64,000 nt of DNA from Neocallimastix lanati (nom. inval.) (Eukaryota > Neocallimastigomycota > Neocallimastigomycetes > Neocallimastigales > Neocallimastigaceae): NCBI GenBank assembly GCA_016946835.1, contig JACVTC010000014.1:1806501-1870500 (forward strand), given 5' to 3'. The notes beneath the pieces are model-generated. The model did no database searches, was not told the DNA's origin, and saw only the letters and a program-made list of their open reading frames with translations. Positions 43,801 through 53,177 of this stretch are shown here, one piece after another. Every line of letters starts with the position of its first letter. The first letter of the stretch is position 1. Made by a program: the position numbers and the translations under genes.

Positions 43801-44690
43801 GGAACTTTGATTAACACATCTTCTGAGTAATCATCATTCATCGTTGCTAAACGTATTCGTCCTGCACTAACTCCTATAGGTTCATACTGATAAGGTAATT
43901 TATCTAAAAATTGCTTTGTGATAATACTTAAGTTGCTACATGAATCTATTAAAGCCTTACCACGAACTCCATCTACTATTACATCAACCATAGCAATATC
44001 ATCTTCTTGTGGTTCATGATGTTTACTTTTATATGTATGATCTATATTGTTCGTTATTATTGTAGTAGCACACATATTATCCACTGCACCTGAAATTTTA
44101 GTATTATTCTTTTCTAATTTAAGTCCTTGTGATACTTGAGACCGTATCTTTGGAGCAACGTCCAATAATTGTCCAAATGTAATATTGCAATTACTGGAGT
44201 TTAAATCTTTGATCACGTCATAACTATCACAATCAGTTTGCATTTGTATTCTTCTTGGAATTCTAGTTGGCATAATTTCAGTTGACTTTTCTGATGATTT
44301 TTCTTGAATTAATTTATTTAAAGTTTGTTTAGAATTATTTTCTTCCTGAGAAGTTTCTTCATTAATAACATTAACATTACTATTATTATTATTATTTTCC
44401 ACAGAAGTACTAGTACTAGCTCTTTCCTTATCTCTTAGCTCTTTCTCAATTCTCTTTTCTTTTTCTATTCTAGGTTGAACCATAATCGAAGGATATAATT
44501 GAGTTGTTGGCTTTTTGACTGGTCGCGATGTTCCCCTTAATTGATTTTCTTTTTGTTTTCGTAAACCTGGAGTAACTATTGGCTTAGGATCATCTCTTAG
44601 ACTACGGTGAACCCTCTTTTCTCTTTGGTCACTAGTCTCTTCATCTTTATGATTTGCCTTTCTCTTTATAACGTTTACTAAGTAATTCAA
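40869..44690 (-). CDS. pol: Pol of E
   Basis: 1273 codons from the first ATG; expected to be reached by -1 frameshifting from gag. Basic/acidic linker, retropepsin LIDSCSNLS (Asp-Ser-Cys, about residue 248), RT with CIDYRKVN, MPFGLTGAPATFQR and NFIDDILIY (about 600; Phe in place of Tyr), RNase H (TDAS, ADALSR), integrase zinc finger (HSIGHEG, CEKC) and core (LDIIGPL, TDNGTQF, NGLVEN), SH3-like end with GPM. No chromodomain. Confidence 0.92.
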   Translation of the reverse strand: MNYLVNVIKRKANHKDEETSDQREKRVHRSLRDDPKPIVTPGLRKQKENQLRGTSRPVKKPTTQLYPSIMVQPRIEKEKRIEKELRDKERASTSTSVENNNNNSNVNVINEETSQEENNSKQTLNKLIQEKSSEKSTEIMPTRIPRRIQMQTDCDSYDVIKDLNSSNCNITFGQLLDVAPKIRSQVSQGLKLEKNNTKISGAVDNMCATTIITNNIDHTYKSKHHEPQEDDIAMVDVIVDGVRGKALIDSCSNLSIITKQFLDKLPYQYEPIGVSAGRIRLATMNDDYSEDVLIKVPVKINELELLVTCRIIDKEDPFYDILINLKTQIDNQLFIHPIRYSLCRFNDQGLIEEIAPINNEYDDEEKLLCVIKALNHQEAKQQLKTIEGLPPIKYIYDTVFQSTINSNYREAITKLLEEYIDIIATSSEELTPSDLSPHKIILKEGVKPIKQKFYRLSKLKTDILKEELTKLIYKRLIEPSCSEWSSPVVLVPKKNGKWRLCIDYRKVNEATKKDSYSLPNIEEIFDSLDGAKIFSSLDLYSGYHQILMDDDSVEITTFTTKFGNYQFKVMPFGLTGAPATFQREMNRILFPLIGKCAYNFIDDILIYSRTEEEHLEHLKQVLEIFKEHKLKINIEKCSFMQTEVEVFGHKVSSEGLSPLENKVEAIKEWKVPSNIHELRSFLGAIGYYRNFIKDFAKVTAPLCTLLRKGVKFEWKKEQEESFKILKERLINAPILRFPRFDREFIIRTDASYDGIGGVLLQKDDETGKEHPVHYISRSLSKSEKNYGITDLEGAALIYCINKLKSYIMGNPKQTIVYTDHRPLIGLLKSKEPQNSRHTRWCLTVSMLGIDLRYETGKNNVVADALSRMKNEKEKVVLTTQIIKEQDENLLSRTIKEFIEEKFTTIDGVDYFVDGNNYRKLVTDTKEKLQLIFQAHSIGHEGYYKTYQRLKKSYYWNNMVNDIKRIIGKCEKCQLNKSQPYPEPTEDKPTEVEGPFTHLGLDIIGPLSKTRNNNQYIIVVVDYFTKWVEAEPTENVTSQDVIKFLINVFARHGVPQIITTDNGTQFTSDMTKIFLDLYDVYVKFITPYHPESNGLVENRNKEIGKLLRLLGQQHKEWDEILPSALWALRTTKNSITNHSSFELVYGREDQQPFDIAARPTKGINKSSDEILLEKFVSHYQWVMEAASNIKNASKYWATRREEKTSMNQAKRIKPGDLVLVRNFNRAKLEPYFVGPMKVVKKQFNTVTLADPATNIQMNRNVHLKNIVKFNSAST

Positions 44691-44840
44691 TTCTTTGGAA
44701 CCATCCGACTTATCATCAAAATCTTCGTAATAATCCGTAGTAGTACCTTCTTGGAAATCAGCAGTTTCTTCATAATCATCATCTTCTTTTAAGTCAACTA
44801 TTTTGGGACGATGGCAGACTGAAGCAATTTTTTTGACGAT

Positions 44841-44873
44841 GGGAGTGCTTCTACTCCCTTTTAGTGGTTTAAA
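44841..44873 (-). promoter_or_regulatory. -1 frameshift signal of E
   Basis: Heptamer TTTAAAC (plus-strand GTTTAAA 44867-44873) in the gag frame, stop at 44861-44863, and hairpin GGGAG/CTCCC (44841-44858). The signal is conserved with family B although the codons around it and most of Gag have diverged. Confidence 0.85.
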
Positions 44874-45778
44874 TGATTTTCATAAAACTTCTTGCGGTTA
44901 TTTTCCAATATAGAATTTAATTTAGGACAGTTTCGTTTGGTATGTCCTTCATTGCTACAAAACCAGCAAGTACTAATTTTCATTTCTTTCATCTTGTTAG
45001 TGATATTTTCTATAGATACATTTTTGTGGGTTTTTGGTTTGTTAAAATCATTTGAAATGTTCTTATTAAAATTACTTTTAGAGTTAAGGAGATTGTAATG
45101 AGTCTTATCATAATATTCAGTACTATTTTTAATAGATAAACGATCAACTTTTTCGGCTATAGCGAACGCTTTGGTAATAGAAATATGGTCTTTAAGCATA
45201 ACCTTTCTCCATGCGTCAGGATTATTGGTTAAGGAATCTGCATAATCTAAAACACTAATTTTTCTTCTTCTCTTTTTATCCAATTTATGGTACAAAGATC
45301 TATAACGGACATTAAAATCTTTAACTTTCTCGTTCTTCTTTATTTTCATGGAACGCAATTCTCGCAACAAGTTGGTTTGATCTTCTTTAAGTCCATAAAA
45401 AGTCTTCAGATGATTTATTATTTCATCAAGGCTTGGGTAGGTGGTAGTAGATTCACTTTCTTCATCATCTTCTCCTTCACTATCGCTATCGAAATCAGAA
45501 TCTTCATCTTCAGTAAGGTCATTTCCATCTTCTAGTTCTTGGATAATTTCTCTTGGTTCTCCAGAAGCCGTTAATATACAAGCAGTAAAAATAGTTTCAG
45601 GATCCTTGATATGTTGGTATTTTATCCATGCCTTTAACTCATTTGCCCAGGAGTTGATGTCAAGGTTTTGTTTAGTAAGCTTTTCAAAATCTTTTAATTC
45701 TTTCTTTAATTCTCTGAAGCTAAGCTTACTTTCTGGAGTACTCTCTGTTGGAGTACTGGAAGTACTGGATGTTCTCAT
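44861..45778 (-). CDS. gag: Gag of E
   Basis: 305 residues from ATG 45778. N-terminal LSFRELKKELKDFEKL is shared with family B. Acidic tract (EDEDSDFDSDSEGEDDEE), helix bundle LRSMKIKKNEKVKDFNVRY, and zinc knuckle CWFCSNEGHTKRNC (residues 271-284). Ends Leu-Asn-His-stop, the Leu-Asn codons being the frameshift heptamer. Confidence 0.88.
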   Translation of the reverse strand: MRTSSTSSTPTESTPESKLSFRELKKELKDFEKLTKQNLDINSWANELKAWIKYQHIKDPETIFTACILTASGEPREIIQELEDGNDLTEDEDSDFDSDSEGEDDEESESTTTYPSLDEIINHLKTFYGLKEDQTNLLRELRSMKIKKNEKVKDFNVRYRSLYHKLDKKRRRKISVLDYADSLTNNPDAWRKVMLKDHISITKAFAIAEKVDRLSIKNSTEYYDKTHYNLLNSKSNFNKNISNDFNKPKTHKNVSIENITNKMKEMKISTCWFCSNEGHTKRNCPKLNSILENNRKKFYENHLNH

Positions 45779-46283
45779 AAAATAAAATTTATTGTATCTA
45801 TAGAATGCTAAACCTCGTAATGTGTAAATTGTTATAAAAAAGTAAAAATAAAAAAAATTAAAAAAAATAAATCTTTTAACTAATAAAATTATTAATTATT
45901 TATTATTATTAATCACTTATTAAATTATAATAATCGTGCAATCTGATAGTACACACTGTCTGACGTGCAGCTTACCTCTTGAAAGGTGTCATGCCACGCG
46001 TGTGCCACGGTTACTATTTTCAATATAAAAAATAGCAGTCCAGAGCCTACTAGCCCAATTACTATGTAGGATAAACTTAACCCGGAAATCTATGCACGAA
46101 TATTAGTTTAATTTAATATTAATTAATATTTTTAACAATTAATAATAATTAGTTAAAAATATAAAAATTGTTTTCTTTTTTAAAAAAAATATTTTTTTTG
46201 TTTTATTAGAAAAATTATTTATTAATATTATAATTTATCCCTAATGTATTAATTTATTATTATATTCCCCGATATCTCCACCA
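45779..46283 (-). other. Leader of E with primer-binding site
   Basis: No gene. Only about 0.5 kb, against about 1.4 kb in family B. Contains leader block 2 (about 45932-46100) but neither block 1 nor the tandem hairpins. Primer site TGGTGGAGATATCGGGGA at 46266-46283. Confidence 0.75.
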
Positions 46284-46291
46284 ATTTTTCA

Positions 46292-47079
46292 TGGTATGGT
46301 TCATATAATTTTAGGAATATAATAATAACTAACACAAATAATAAAATTACAATAAAAAAAATAATTTGTTTTAAAATCAATATTTATTTATTTAAATTTA
46401 TAAAAGAAAAATAATAATATAATTATTTATTTAATAAAAAGAAAGTTATTGATTATATTTTATTTCACTAAAAATTACATGTATTTATATTTTTTTATCA
46501 AATTAAAATTTGTAAAGCCTAACTATTTCTTAATAAACTAATTACTAATTATTTTAATAAATAAAACATTTAAATTGAAATTGAATTATTATTTTAGTTA
46601 ATAATATTATTGTTATAAATATTAGTTTTATATTATTGAATTATTAATTATTTAATAATAGTTTAATATTAATATATATAAAATAAAAATAAAGAGATTA
46701 TACAGAATATTTTAATTGTGGTTTAGTTAAATTTAGTAATTAAAAATAAATTTAAATTGATAACGAAAATTGTAATAACTAATTAAATAGATTTGATTAT
46801 TTTCAATATATCATATTACAAAAGAAATATAATATTAATATATTAAGTGGGCAAGGACAATATTCTTGGCTAAAGATTTTTAATACATTATAATGGAATC
46901 GGATCGATAATTCAAAAAGGAATTATAAGTTAATTGGTGATTTATTAACATAAGATTTCTATTTAGTAATATTTGAAGAATATTGGAAAGTTCCAATTAT
47001 ATAGAATAGAATAATCTATAAGGTTAGAATAATTTATATTATTCTAGCACAATTAGTATTATTTGTTCATTCTGTATTA
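46292..47079 (-). repeat. 5' LTR of E
   Basis: 788 bp, partner of 40058-40845. Ends CTGTATTA, followed by CAA and the LTR of F. Confidence 0.9.
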
Positions 47080-47082
47080 CAA

Positions 47083-48061
47083 TGTAAGAAATAATAATTA
47101 TTTACTAATAAATAATTATTATTTCTTAGTCTTTATAATTATTGATAATAATTATAAATTTATTTAAATTATAATTAATTCATACATTGAGATATTATTA
47201 TCAAATTTATTATAATTGTAATTATTCATACACTTAAATAATATTAGAAAATTTATTTAAATAATTATTATATGTACACTTATTAATATTATTAATTTTA
47301 TTTAGTTATTCATTTAATTATCAAGTTAATGTAAACATTAGTTTTATTTATTTTTTACATTGTACATTTAAAAGAACAATTAATAAGTTTCTGTATTTTT
47401 TATAATTCTGTATTCTAGTTTAAAGATAGTTTTATGTTAATAAGTTTAGATTAGATTTTAAAAATAATATTTAGAAAGATAGAATAGAATAATTTAGATC
47501 ATTCCGGTTATTATTGATTTTTCCTTTTATTAGATGATCTAAATTAAAATTTAGGAAATCGATATATTAAGGTTTTATCCAAATATAAAATAATATATTT
47601 GGTTTTACTTAATATATACGATGATCGATATGAATAGAATATCGATCAAAAAACTTATCTAGTTTTTTCTTCTAATCTTTTTCTAGATAAGATATTTTTT
47701 AAGATTAGAAAACCTTTTTATTTAACCTTATTTCCATAAAAAAATATAAATAAGGCTCTTGATTTCCCTTTAAGAAATCAAGAGTTATTATTATAAAAAT
47801 ATAGTTATAATAATAGCAATTTTATATTTTAAATTTTAATAAATTAATAAAACATTTTATTCAAAAAACATATTTCTTAAAACCAAATTTATCTAAATAT
47901 TCCTTCTTTTACTTTTTGTGTTGTTATTATAATTAATTTTATAATAAACTCTCTTTTTAGGTAAAGTTTTTATTTTTATTTTATTTCTCAACTTAATGAA
48001 TTAGTCATTAAGTTGAAGTTAATAATCATATTTAGTGATAGAACTTAGTATGATTATTACA
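47083..48061 (+). repeat. 5' LTR of F
   Basis: 979 bp, TGTAAGAA…ATTACA. Begins with an 18-bp perfect inverted repeat (47085-47102 and 47111-47128). Confidence 0.93.
47745..47792 (+). promoter_or_regulatory. TATA box, hairpin and self-primer of F
   Basis: TATAAATA (47745-47752), perfect 11-bp inverted repeat CTCTTGATTTC/GAAATCAAGAG (47756-47766, 47774-47784), and AGAGTTATTATT (47781-47792), starting 36 nt after the TATA box. Its reverse complement is at the LTR/leader border (48061-48072). Same plan as in C, G and Z. Confidence 0.75.
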
Positions 48062-48291
48062 ATAATAACTCTTCTAGATTAGATTAGTTTAGGGTTAGAT
48101 AAAATGTGGAAAATTTTTAGAATAGTGTAACATTGGAATAGTGAATTAGTCTATTAAAAATATATATATTAGAATAAAATAATAATATATAGCTAGAGTG
48201 GCGTAAAAAAAAAAAAAAAAAAAAAAAATTTTTTTTTTTTGGCAATTTTGATTGGAAAAAAAAAAAAAAATTAGTTTTAATTAATAATTTT

Positions 48292-48338
<47 letters not shown>

Positions 48339-49055
48339 AAGTAAATAATTAAATAAATAAATAAAATTAGTAAATAAAATTAGTAAAAAAAATTAGTAAA
48401 TAAATAAATTAAATAAATTAATGATTTAATAAATGGATAAGTCAATTATAGAAAAATAAATAAATTAAATAATTATTAAATAGATAAATCAATTATAGAG
48501 TAATAAATGAATGAAATAATTAGTAAATAGATAAATTGAATAAATTAATAATTTAAAAAAAAAAAAAAAAAAAAATTAATTGAGTATCAACGAATTGATA
48601 TAAAAAATAAATAAACAAAATATAAAATAAAACAGTTAGTAAATTAAATAAATTATTAGATAAATATAGTTAATGATAGAAAATTATAATTTTTAAAAAT
48701 AATAAGTTATTTAATAATTATTTCAGAGAGAAAATTTTATAATTGAATAATTAAGGAAAGTCTTGTTTATTTTGTTTTGAGCCTCTTATTAATAAAATTT
48801 TTTGCATCCTGGCCCTCGCTGGTAGAACTGAAATCTACATTCAGCTCATCGACCAAGCCGGTTGGTGAACAGCAGCATGCAAAATAATTTTTTTTAATAA
48901 AACTTAAAATATTAATAATCAATTCAGAAGCTTAATTATAAAATTATAATAATTTTGCTGTTATAATTATTTATATTTACTTGTCAAATATTACATATTA
49001 CACTTATCTTTATTTTATTATTTATTTTATCAATTTAATTTTTAGATTTAGGAAG
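48062..49055 (+). other. Leader of F with a GC-rich structured segment
   Basis: Mostly A homopolymers and AT filler (48205-48600). At 48800-48884 an unusually GC-rich stretch folds on paper into an outer stem TTTTGCAT/ATGCAAAA enclosing a hairpin GCTG-GTAGA…TCTAC…CAGC (48818-48845) and a hairpin CATCGACC/GGTTGGTG (48847-48854, 48860-48867, two G-U pairs). A TTTTTAG just before the ATG could be a splice acceptor. Confidence 0.6.
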
Positions 49056-52000
49056 ATGGAATTCAATAGTGATATCTCAAATAATCTCACTGTAGAGGAT
49101 GATAATCCAAATAATCTCCTTATTAATAATAACCCAAATAATCTCACTACAAATCACATCACCCAGAACAGCAGTGCTTCCAAACTCATTACAGCTATTA
49201 CTGATTTCATTCCTGCATTCTTTTCTCCAGGAGGAATATTAGTTAAAGAAAACAAGGGAAAAAGTAAACCAACTGTCCTCGAAACCATCATTCAAAGCGA
49301 AGATTTCTTTAAGGAACACCCAGAATCCTTTAGAAGCGACGAATCAAAAAATTCATTTGTAATAAATAAGCTTGCAGGGACTGCAAGAAGATGGGGTCTC
49401 TCTTTACTTGGTGACGGTACTTTAAAATCCCTAAGATTTGATGAATTCAAAGCTCTTCTTTTGGAAAATTTTGATTCGGGTAGTGAGAAAAAACAAAAGT
49501 ATGTAATTATGGACAAACTTTGGAGATTAAAACAGCTTCGTCTTGGTGAAGCTGCCGAATACACTATTGAGTTCCGAAGGTTAGCTGGACGTTTGGGATG
49601 GCCTGACGAAGTACTAATCGATATCATTGGAAAGGGTCTCGTTGATCGGGTTCGAGAAGAATTTGATAAACTTAATAAACCCGATACCTTGTTTGAAGCT
49701 ACCAATACGATTATCGGCATTGACAAAAAATGCTATCTTGAAAGCTGCATTCGTCATAAATCCGATAATAAGAGTAAAGCTAGTAAGTCTTTCCATAGAA
49801 AAAGAAAAGAACTTACAAAAACGGAGAACCGCTTTAAGAAATCTAAATTCAGAAAAAACAAGCCAAATAAGGAAATCTTGTCAGCTAATTACACTCCTTC
49901 GGGAAAATTAACAGTAACAACTACATTCTTCATCTCCTGTAATAATAAAAACCTTAGAGCTAACATTCTTATTGATTCTGGTTCCGGCAGAAGTTTCTTG
50001 TGCAAGAATTTTGTTAATGCTAATAAAATCCCTACTTCTGGTCTCTCTTCTCCAATTAAGATTCAGTTGCCTAATGACAAATGCATGACCATTAAGCAAA
50101 CCACTAAACCACTTAAATTGAAGACTTTGGATCACTCTGAGAATTTTGAATTTTGCATTGGAAATATATCACTTGAAGGAGTCAATGGTATCTTGGGTAG
50201 AGATTGGCTACGAAAACACAATCCTTTCATTGACTATGAAAGGAATAAAATCTACTTTTTGGGAAAACATTGTAAATCTCATTGTCCTTCATCAAGGAAA
50301 AACAAATTTATTATTCAAAATTCTAATATTACAGCTCCAATGCTGGATGAGGACTCTTATACTGCTAAAGAAACTTTGGATTCCATAATTCCTACTACTA
50401 TTTCTGAAGATGAACTCTACGAGGATGTCTGTGCTGCAATGGATACTTCTACTGAAGGCAACAAAGAAAAATCAAGAAATGAATCGATTATTAAAAAATT
50501 TTATTCTGATCTCAAAATTGTTTTTGAAAAGAAAGAAGCTGAGAAACTTCCTCCACACAGGAAGTATGATATTTCTATCGATCTTATTGTTGGAGGACAA
50601 CTCTACTATGGCCCGATTTACTCGTTAACCGTTAAAGAATTAAAGGCTTTAAGGAAATACATTAAAGAAAACTTGAAGAAAAAATTTATAAGAAAATCTA
50701 AATCTCCCGCAGGTGCTCCAATTCTTTTTGTTATGAAGCATGATGGAACTTTAAGGCTTGTCGTTGATTACAGAAGACTCAATGCTATTACAATCCGTAA
50801 TAGTTATCCTATCCCAAGAATCAGTGATTTGATTGAGTCTTTCAAAGGAGCTTCAAGATTCACTCGGCTAGATCTCAGATCCGCTTACAATCTAGTCAGA
50901 GTAAAAGAAGGTAATGAATATTTAACTGCATTTAGAACTCCTCTTGGTCATTATGAATATCTCGTAATGCCATTTGGTCTTCGTAATGCCCCTTCGGTTT
51001 TCCAACGTTTTATTCAAGACGTTCTTGATGAAGTCATTGGAACTTGCGCTCAAGTTTATTTAGATGACATTATAATTTACTCAAAGAACTTAGAAGATCA
51101 CGTTAAGCATGTCAGATTAGTGCTTTCTCTTTTAATTAAGAATGGTCTTTATGCAAAATTGGAAAAGTGTGAGTTTCATGTTAAAGAAACCACTTTTCTT
51201 GGCTTCGTAGTATCTATTAATGGATTAAGAATGGATAGAAACAAGGTAAGATCGGTTTTGGAGTGGCCAATCCCTAAAAATTTAAAGGAACTTCAAAGTT
51301 TCCTGGGTTTGTGCAATTTTTACAGAAAATTTATTAAAAACTTTGCAAAAAACATGGAACCATTAAGGAAGCTACTCAAAAAAGAAAATCAGTTTATTTG
51401 GAACGATGAAGCTGATTCTGCATTTAATAAATTAAAGAGTGCCTTTGAAACTGATGAAGTCTTAATATTCCCAGACCATGATAAAGAATTCATAGTTGAA
51501 ACGGATGCTAGTGACTTTGCTGTTGGCTGCGTCCTTTCTCAGGTTTGCGATAAGGATAATTTACTTCATCCAGTTGCTTTCCACTCCAGGTCCCTTAATA
51601 AAGCTGAGTTAAATTACACTATTTATGACAAGGAACTCCTTGCAATTATTACTGCTTTTGATACCTGGAGGCACCATCTAGAAGGTGCCAAGTTCCCTGT
51701 GCAAGTCCTGACCGATCATAAAAATCTGTTATATTTAAAGAAGCCCCAACACTTAAATCAAAGGCAAATTCGTTGGAGCTTATTCCTTTCCAAGTTTGAT
51801 TTCAGGGTAGCTTATAGACCCGGTGCTAAAGGTGGTAAACCAGATGCACTCTCAAGAAGGCCGGATTATAAAAAAGATATTCCGGTTGTTTCGCAGTCAG
51901 TTATTAGTGAAAAAGCTTTCTGTTACACAATTAGCGATAATATTAGAGGTTTAATTGAAGCCCAAAAAGCTGATAAATACTGCAATGAAATTCTTAAAAA

Positions 52001-53168
52001 AATCAAACAACATGATAAAAAGTTAAAAAGTTCTTTGTTCAGTTACATTGAAGGTGTACTTCACTTTCAAAAACGTATTATTGTCCCATCCGCGTTAAAG
52101 GCCAGGCTATTAAAATCGTTCCATGACGCACCAACTAGTGGGCATCAGGGGGTAGATAGGACTTTTGAAAAACTTCAAAGGTACTACTGGTGGCCCAATA
52201 TGAAGAAAGACGTACAGAATTATGTTGCATCGTGTGATGTTTGTTGTCGAAGTAAAATCCGCAGGCATAAACCCTATGGTAAGTTACAACCACTTCCTAT
52301 TCCTTCTAAACCCTGGGAAGTAATAGGGGTCGACTTTATTGTCTACCTGCCAACTTCGCAAAACTGTACTTGCATAATGGTGGTGTCTGACCATTTAACA
52401 AAAATGGTTCATTTAATGCCTTGTGCCGACGTCCCTTCTGCTGATCTTACTGCCAAGCTCCTATTGTTTAATGTTTTTAAATATCATGGTTTTCCAAAAA
52501 CCATCGTATCCGATCATGGTTCCCAGTTTTCATCCGAATTTTGGACTTCTCTTTGCTCCGCTGTTCGTGCTAAACCAAGACTTGCTACAGCTCATCATCA
52601 GCAATCAAATGGTCAAGTGGAAAGAGCTAATGCAGTCATTGAACAATATCTTAGATGCTACTGTTCTTCTGCTCAAAGTGAATGGTGCTTCTACTTACCC
52701 CTCTGTGAATTTGCTTATAATAATTCGATGAACAAGTCTATTGGTCATTCTCCTTTCTTTGCTAATTATGGCTTTCATCCTAATGCTGTTATTGATTCTC
52801 CTCCTATTTTACTTAAGGATAATGCTTCAGTTCTTACAAGAGACTGGGCTGCTCATTTTGATGCTCTTCGTCAACATTTAAGCAAAGCCAAAGAAGATTT
52901 TAAAAAATATGGTGATACAAGAAAATCTACTGGCCCCAATTTTCAAGTCAATGATTTAGTTTATCTTAAACGACATTATTTTACAAATGAATCAGCTAAG
53001 AAATTATCCTCTCAATATTTAGGCCCGTTTAAAATAATCGAAAAGAGGGAAAGAATGAACTACCGTTTGGAACTCCCGGAAAATTTACGACTCCATCCGG
53101 TATTTCATATCTCACAGTTGGAGCCTTACGTAAAAAGAAATAAAGAACTGGAAGAACCATCATTATAA
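49056..53168 (+). CDS. gag-pol: Gag-Pol polyprotein of F
   Basis: 1370 codons from the first ATG (MEFNSDISNN); the frame is open about 25 codons further upstream but has no ATG there. Gag capsid region (about 35-220), Lys/Arg-rich tail without a clear zinc knuckle, retropepsin LIDSGSGRS (about 306), RT with VVDYRRLN, MPFGLRNAPSVFQR and VYLDDI (about 668), RNase H (TDASDFAVGC about 816, PDALSRRP), integrase zinc finger (His…His, CDVCC) and core (GVDFI, SDHGSQF, NGQVERAN), GPF segment and the chromovirus-type end RLHPVFHISQLEP. No chromodomain. Gag and Pol are in one frame, as in Tf1, so no frameshift is needed. Confidence 0.92.
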   Translation: MEFNSDISNNLTVEDDNPNNLLINNNPNNLTTNHITQNSSASKLITAITDFIPAFFSPGGILVKENKGKSKPTVLETIIQSEDFFKEHPESFRSDESKNSFVINKLAGTARRWGLSLLGDGTLKSLRFDEFKALLLENFDSGSEKKQKYVIMDKLWRLKQLRLGEAAEYTIEFRRLAGRLGWPDEVLIDIIGKGLVDRVREEFDKLNKPDTLFEATNTIIGIDKKCYLESCIRHKSDNKSKASKSFHRKRKELTKTENRFKKSKFRKNKPNKEILSANYTPSGKLTVTTTFFISCNNKNLRANILIDSGSGRSFLCKNFVNANKIPTSGLSSPIKIQLPNDKCMTIKQTTKPLKLKTLDHSENFEFCIGNISLEGVNGILGRDWLRKHNPFIDYERNKIYFLGKHCKSHCPSSRKNKFIIQNSNITAPMLDEDSYTAKETLDSIIPTTISEDELYEDVCAAMDTSTEGNKEKSRNESIIKKFYSDLKIVFEKKEAEKLPPHRKYDISIDLIVGGQLYYGPIYSLTVKELKALRKYIKENLKKKFIRKSKSPAGAPILFVMKHDGTLRLVVDYRRLNAITIRNSYPIPRISDLIESFKGASRFTRLDLRSAYNLVRVKEGNEYLTAFRTPLGHYEYLVMPFGLRNAPSVFQRFIQDVLDEVIGTCAQVYLDDIIIYSKNLEDHVKHVRLVLSLLIKNGLYAKLEKCEFHVKETTFLGFVVSINGLRMDRNKVRSVLEWPIPKNLKELQSFLGLCNFYRKFIKNFAKNMEPLRKLLKKENQFIWNDEADSAFNKLKSAFETDEVLIFPDHDKEFIVETDASDFAVGCVLSQVCDKDNLLHPVAFHSRSLNKAELNYTIYDKELLAIITAFDTWRHHLEGAKFPVQVLTDHKNLLYLKKPQHLNQRQIRWSLFLSKFDFRVAYRPGAKGGKPDALSRRPDYKKDIPVVSQSVISEKAFCYTISDNIRGLIEAQKADKYCNEILKKIKQHDKKLKSSLFSYIEGVLHFQKRIIVPSALKARLLKSFHDAPTSGHQGVDRTFEKLQRYYWWPNMKKDVQNYVASCDVCCRSKIRRHKPYGKLQPLPIPSKPWEVIGVDFIVYLPTSQNCTCIMVVSDHLTKMVHLMPCADVPSADLTAKLLLFNVFKYHGFPKTIVSDHGSQFSSEFWTSLCSAVRAKPRLATAHHQQSNGQVERANAVIEQYLRCYCSSAQSEWCFYLPLCEFAYNNSMNKSIGHSPFFANYGFHPNAVIDSPPILLKDNASVLTRDWAAHFDALRQHLSKAKEDFKKYGDTRKSTGPNFQVNDLVYLKRHYFTNESAKKLSSQYLGPFKIIEKRERMNYRLELPENLRLHPVFHISQLEPYVKRNKELEEPSL

Positions 53169-53177
53169 ATGGAGCAA

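Larger units (their letters stand above)
40058..47079 (-). mobile_element. Element E: Ty3/gypsy retrotransposon, looks whole
   Basis: 7.02 kb. LTRs 40058-40845 and 46292-47079 have the same length (788 bp) and I see one difference, at the start, so it is very young. gag and pol are open, primer site and polypurine tract (AGCGGGGGCATCT) present. CAAT flanks both ends. A sister family to B: the proteins are clearly homologous but substantially diverged, and the LTRs are unrelated by eye. Confidence 0.93.

Noticed and set aside
48800-48884. HDV-like or hammerhead ribozyme in the F leader
   Set aside because: CCTCGCTGG recalls part of the HDV ribozyme, but the required nested P1/P2/P3 pairing could not be drawn, and no hammerhead core (CUGANGA…GAAA) is present.
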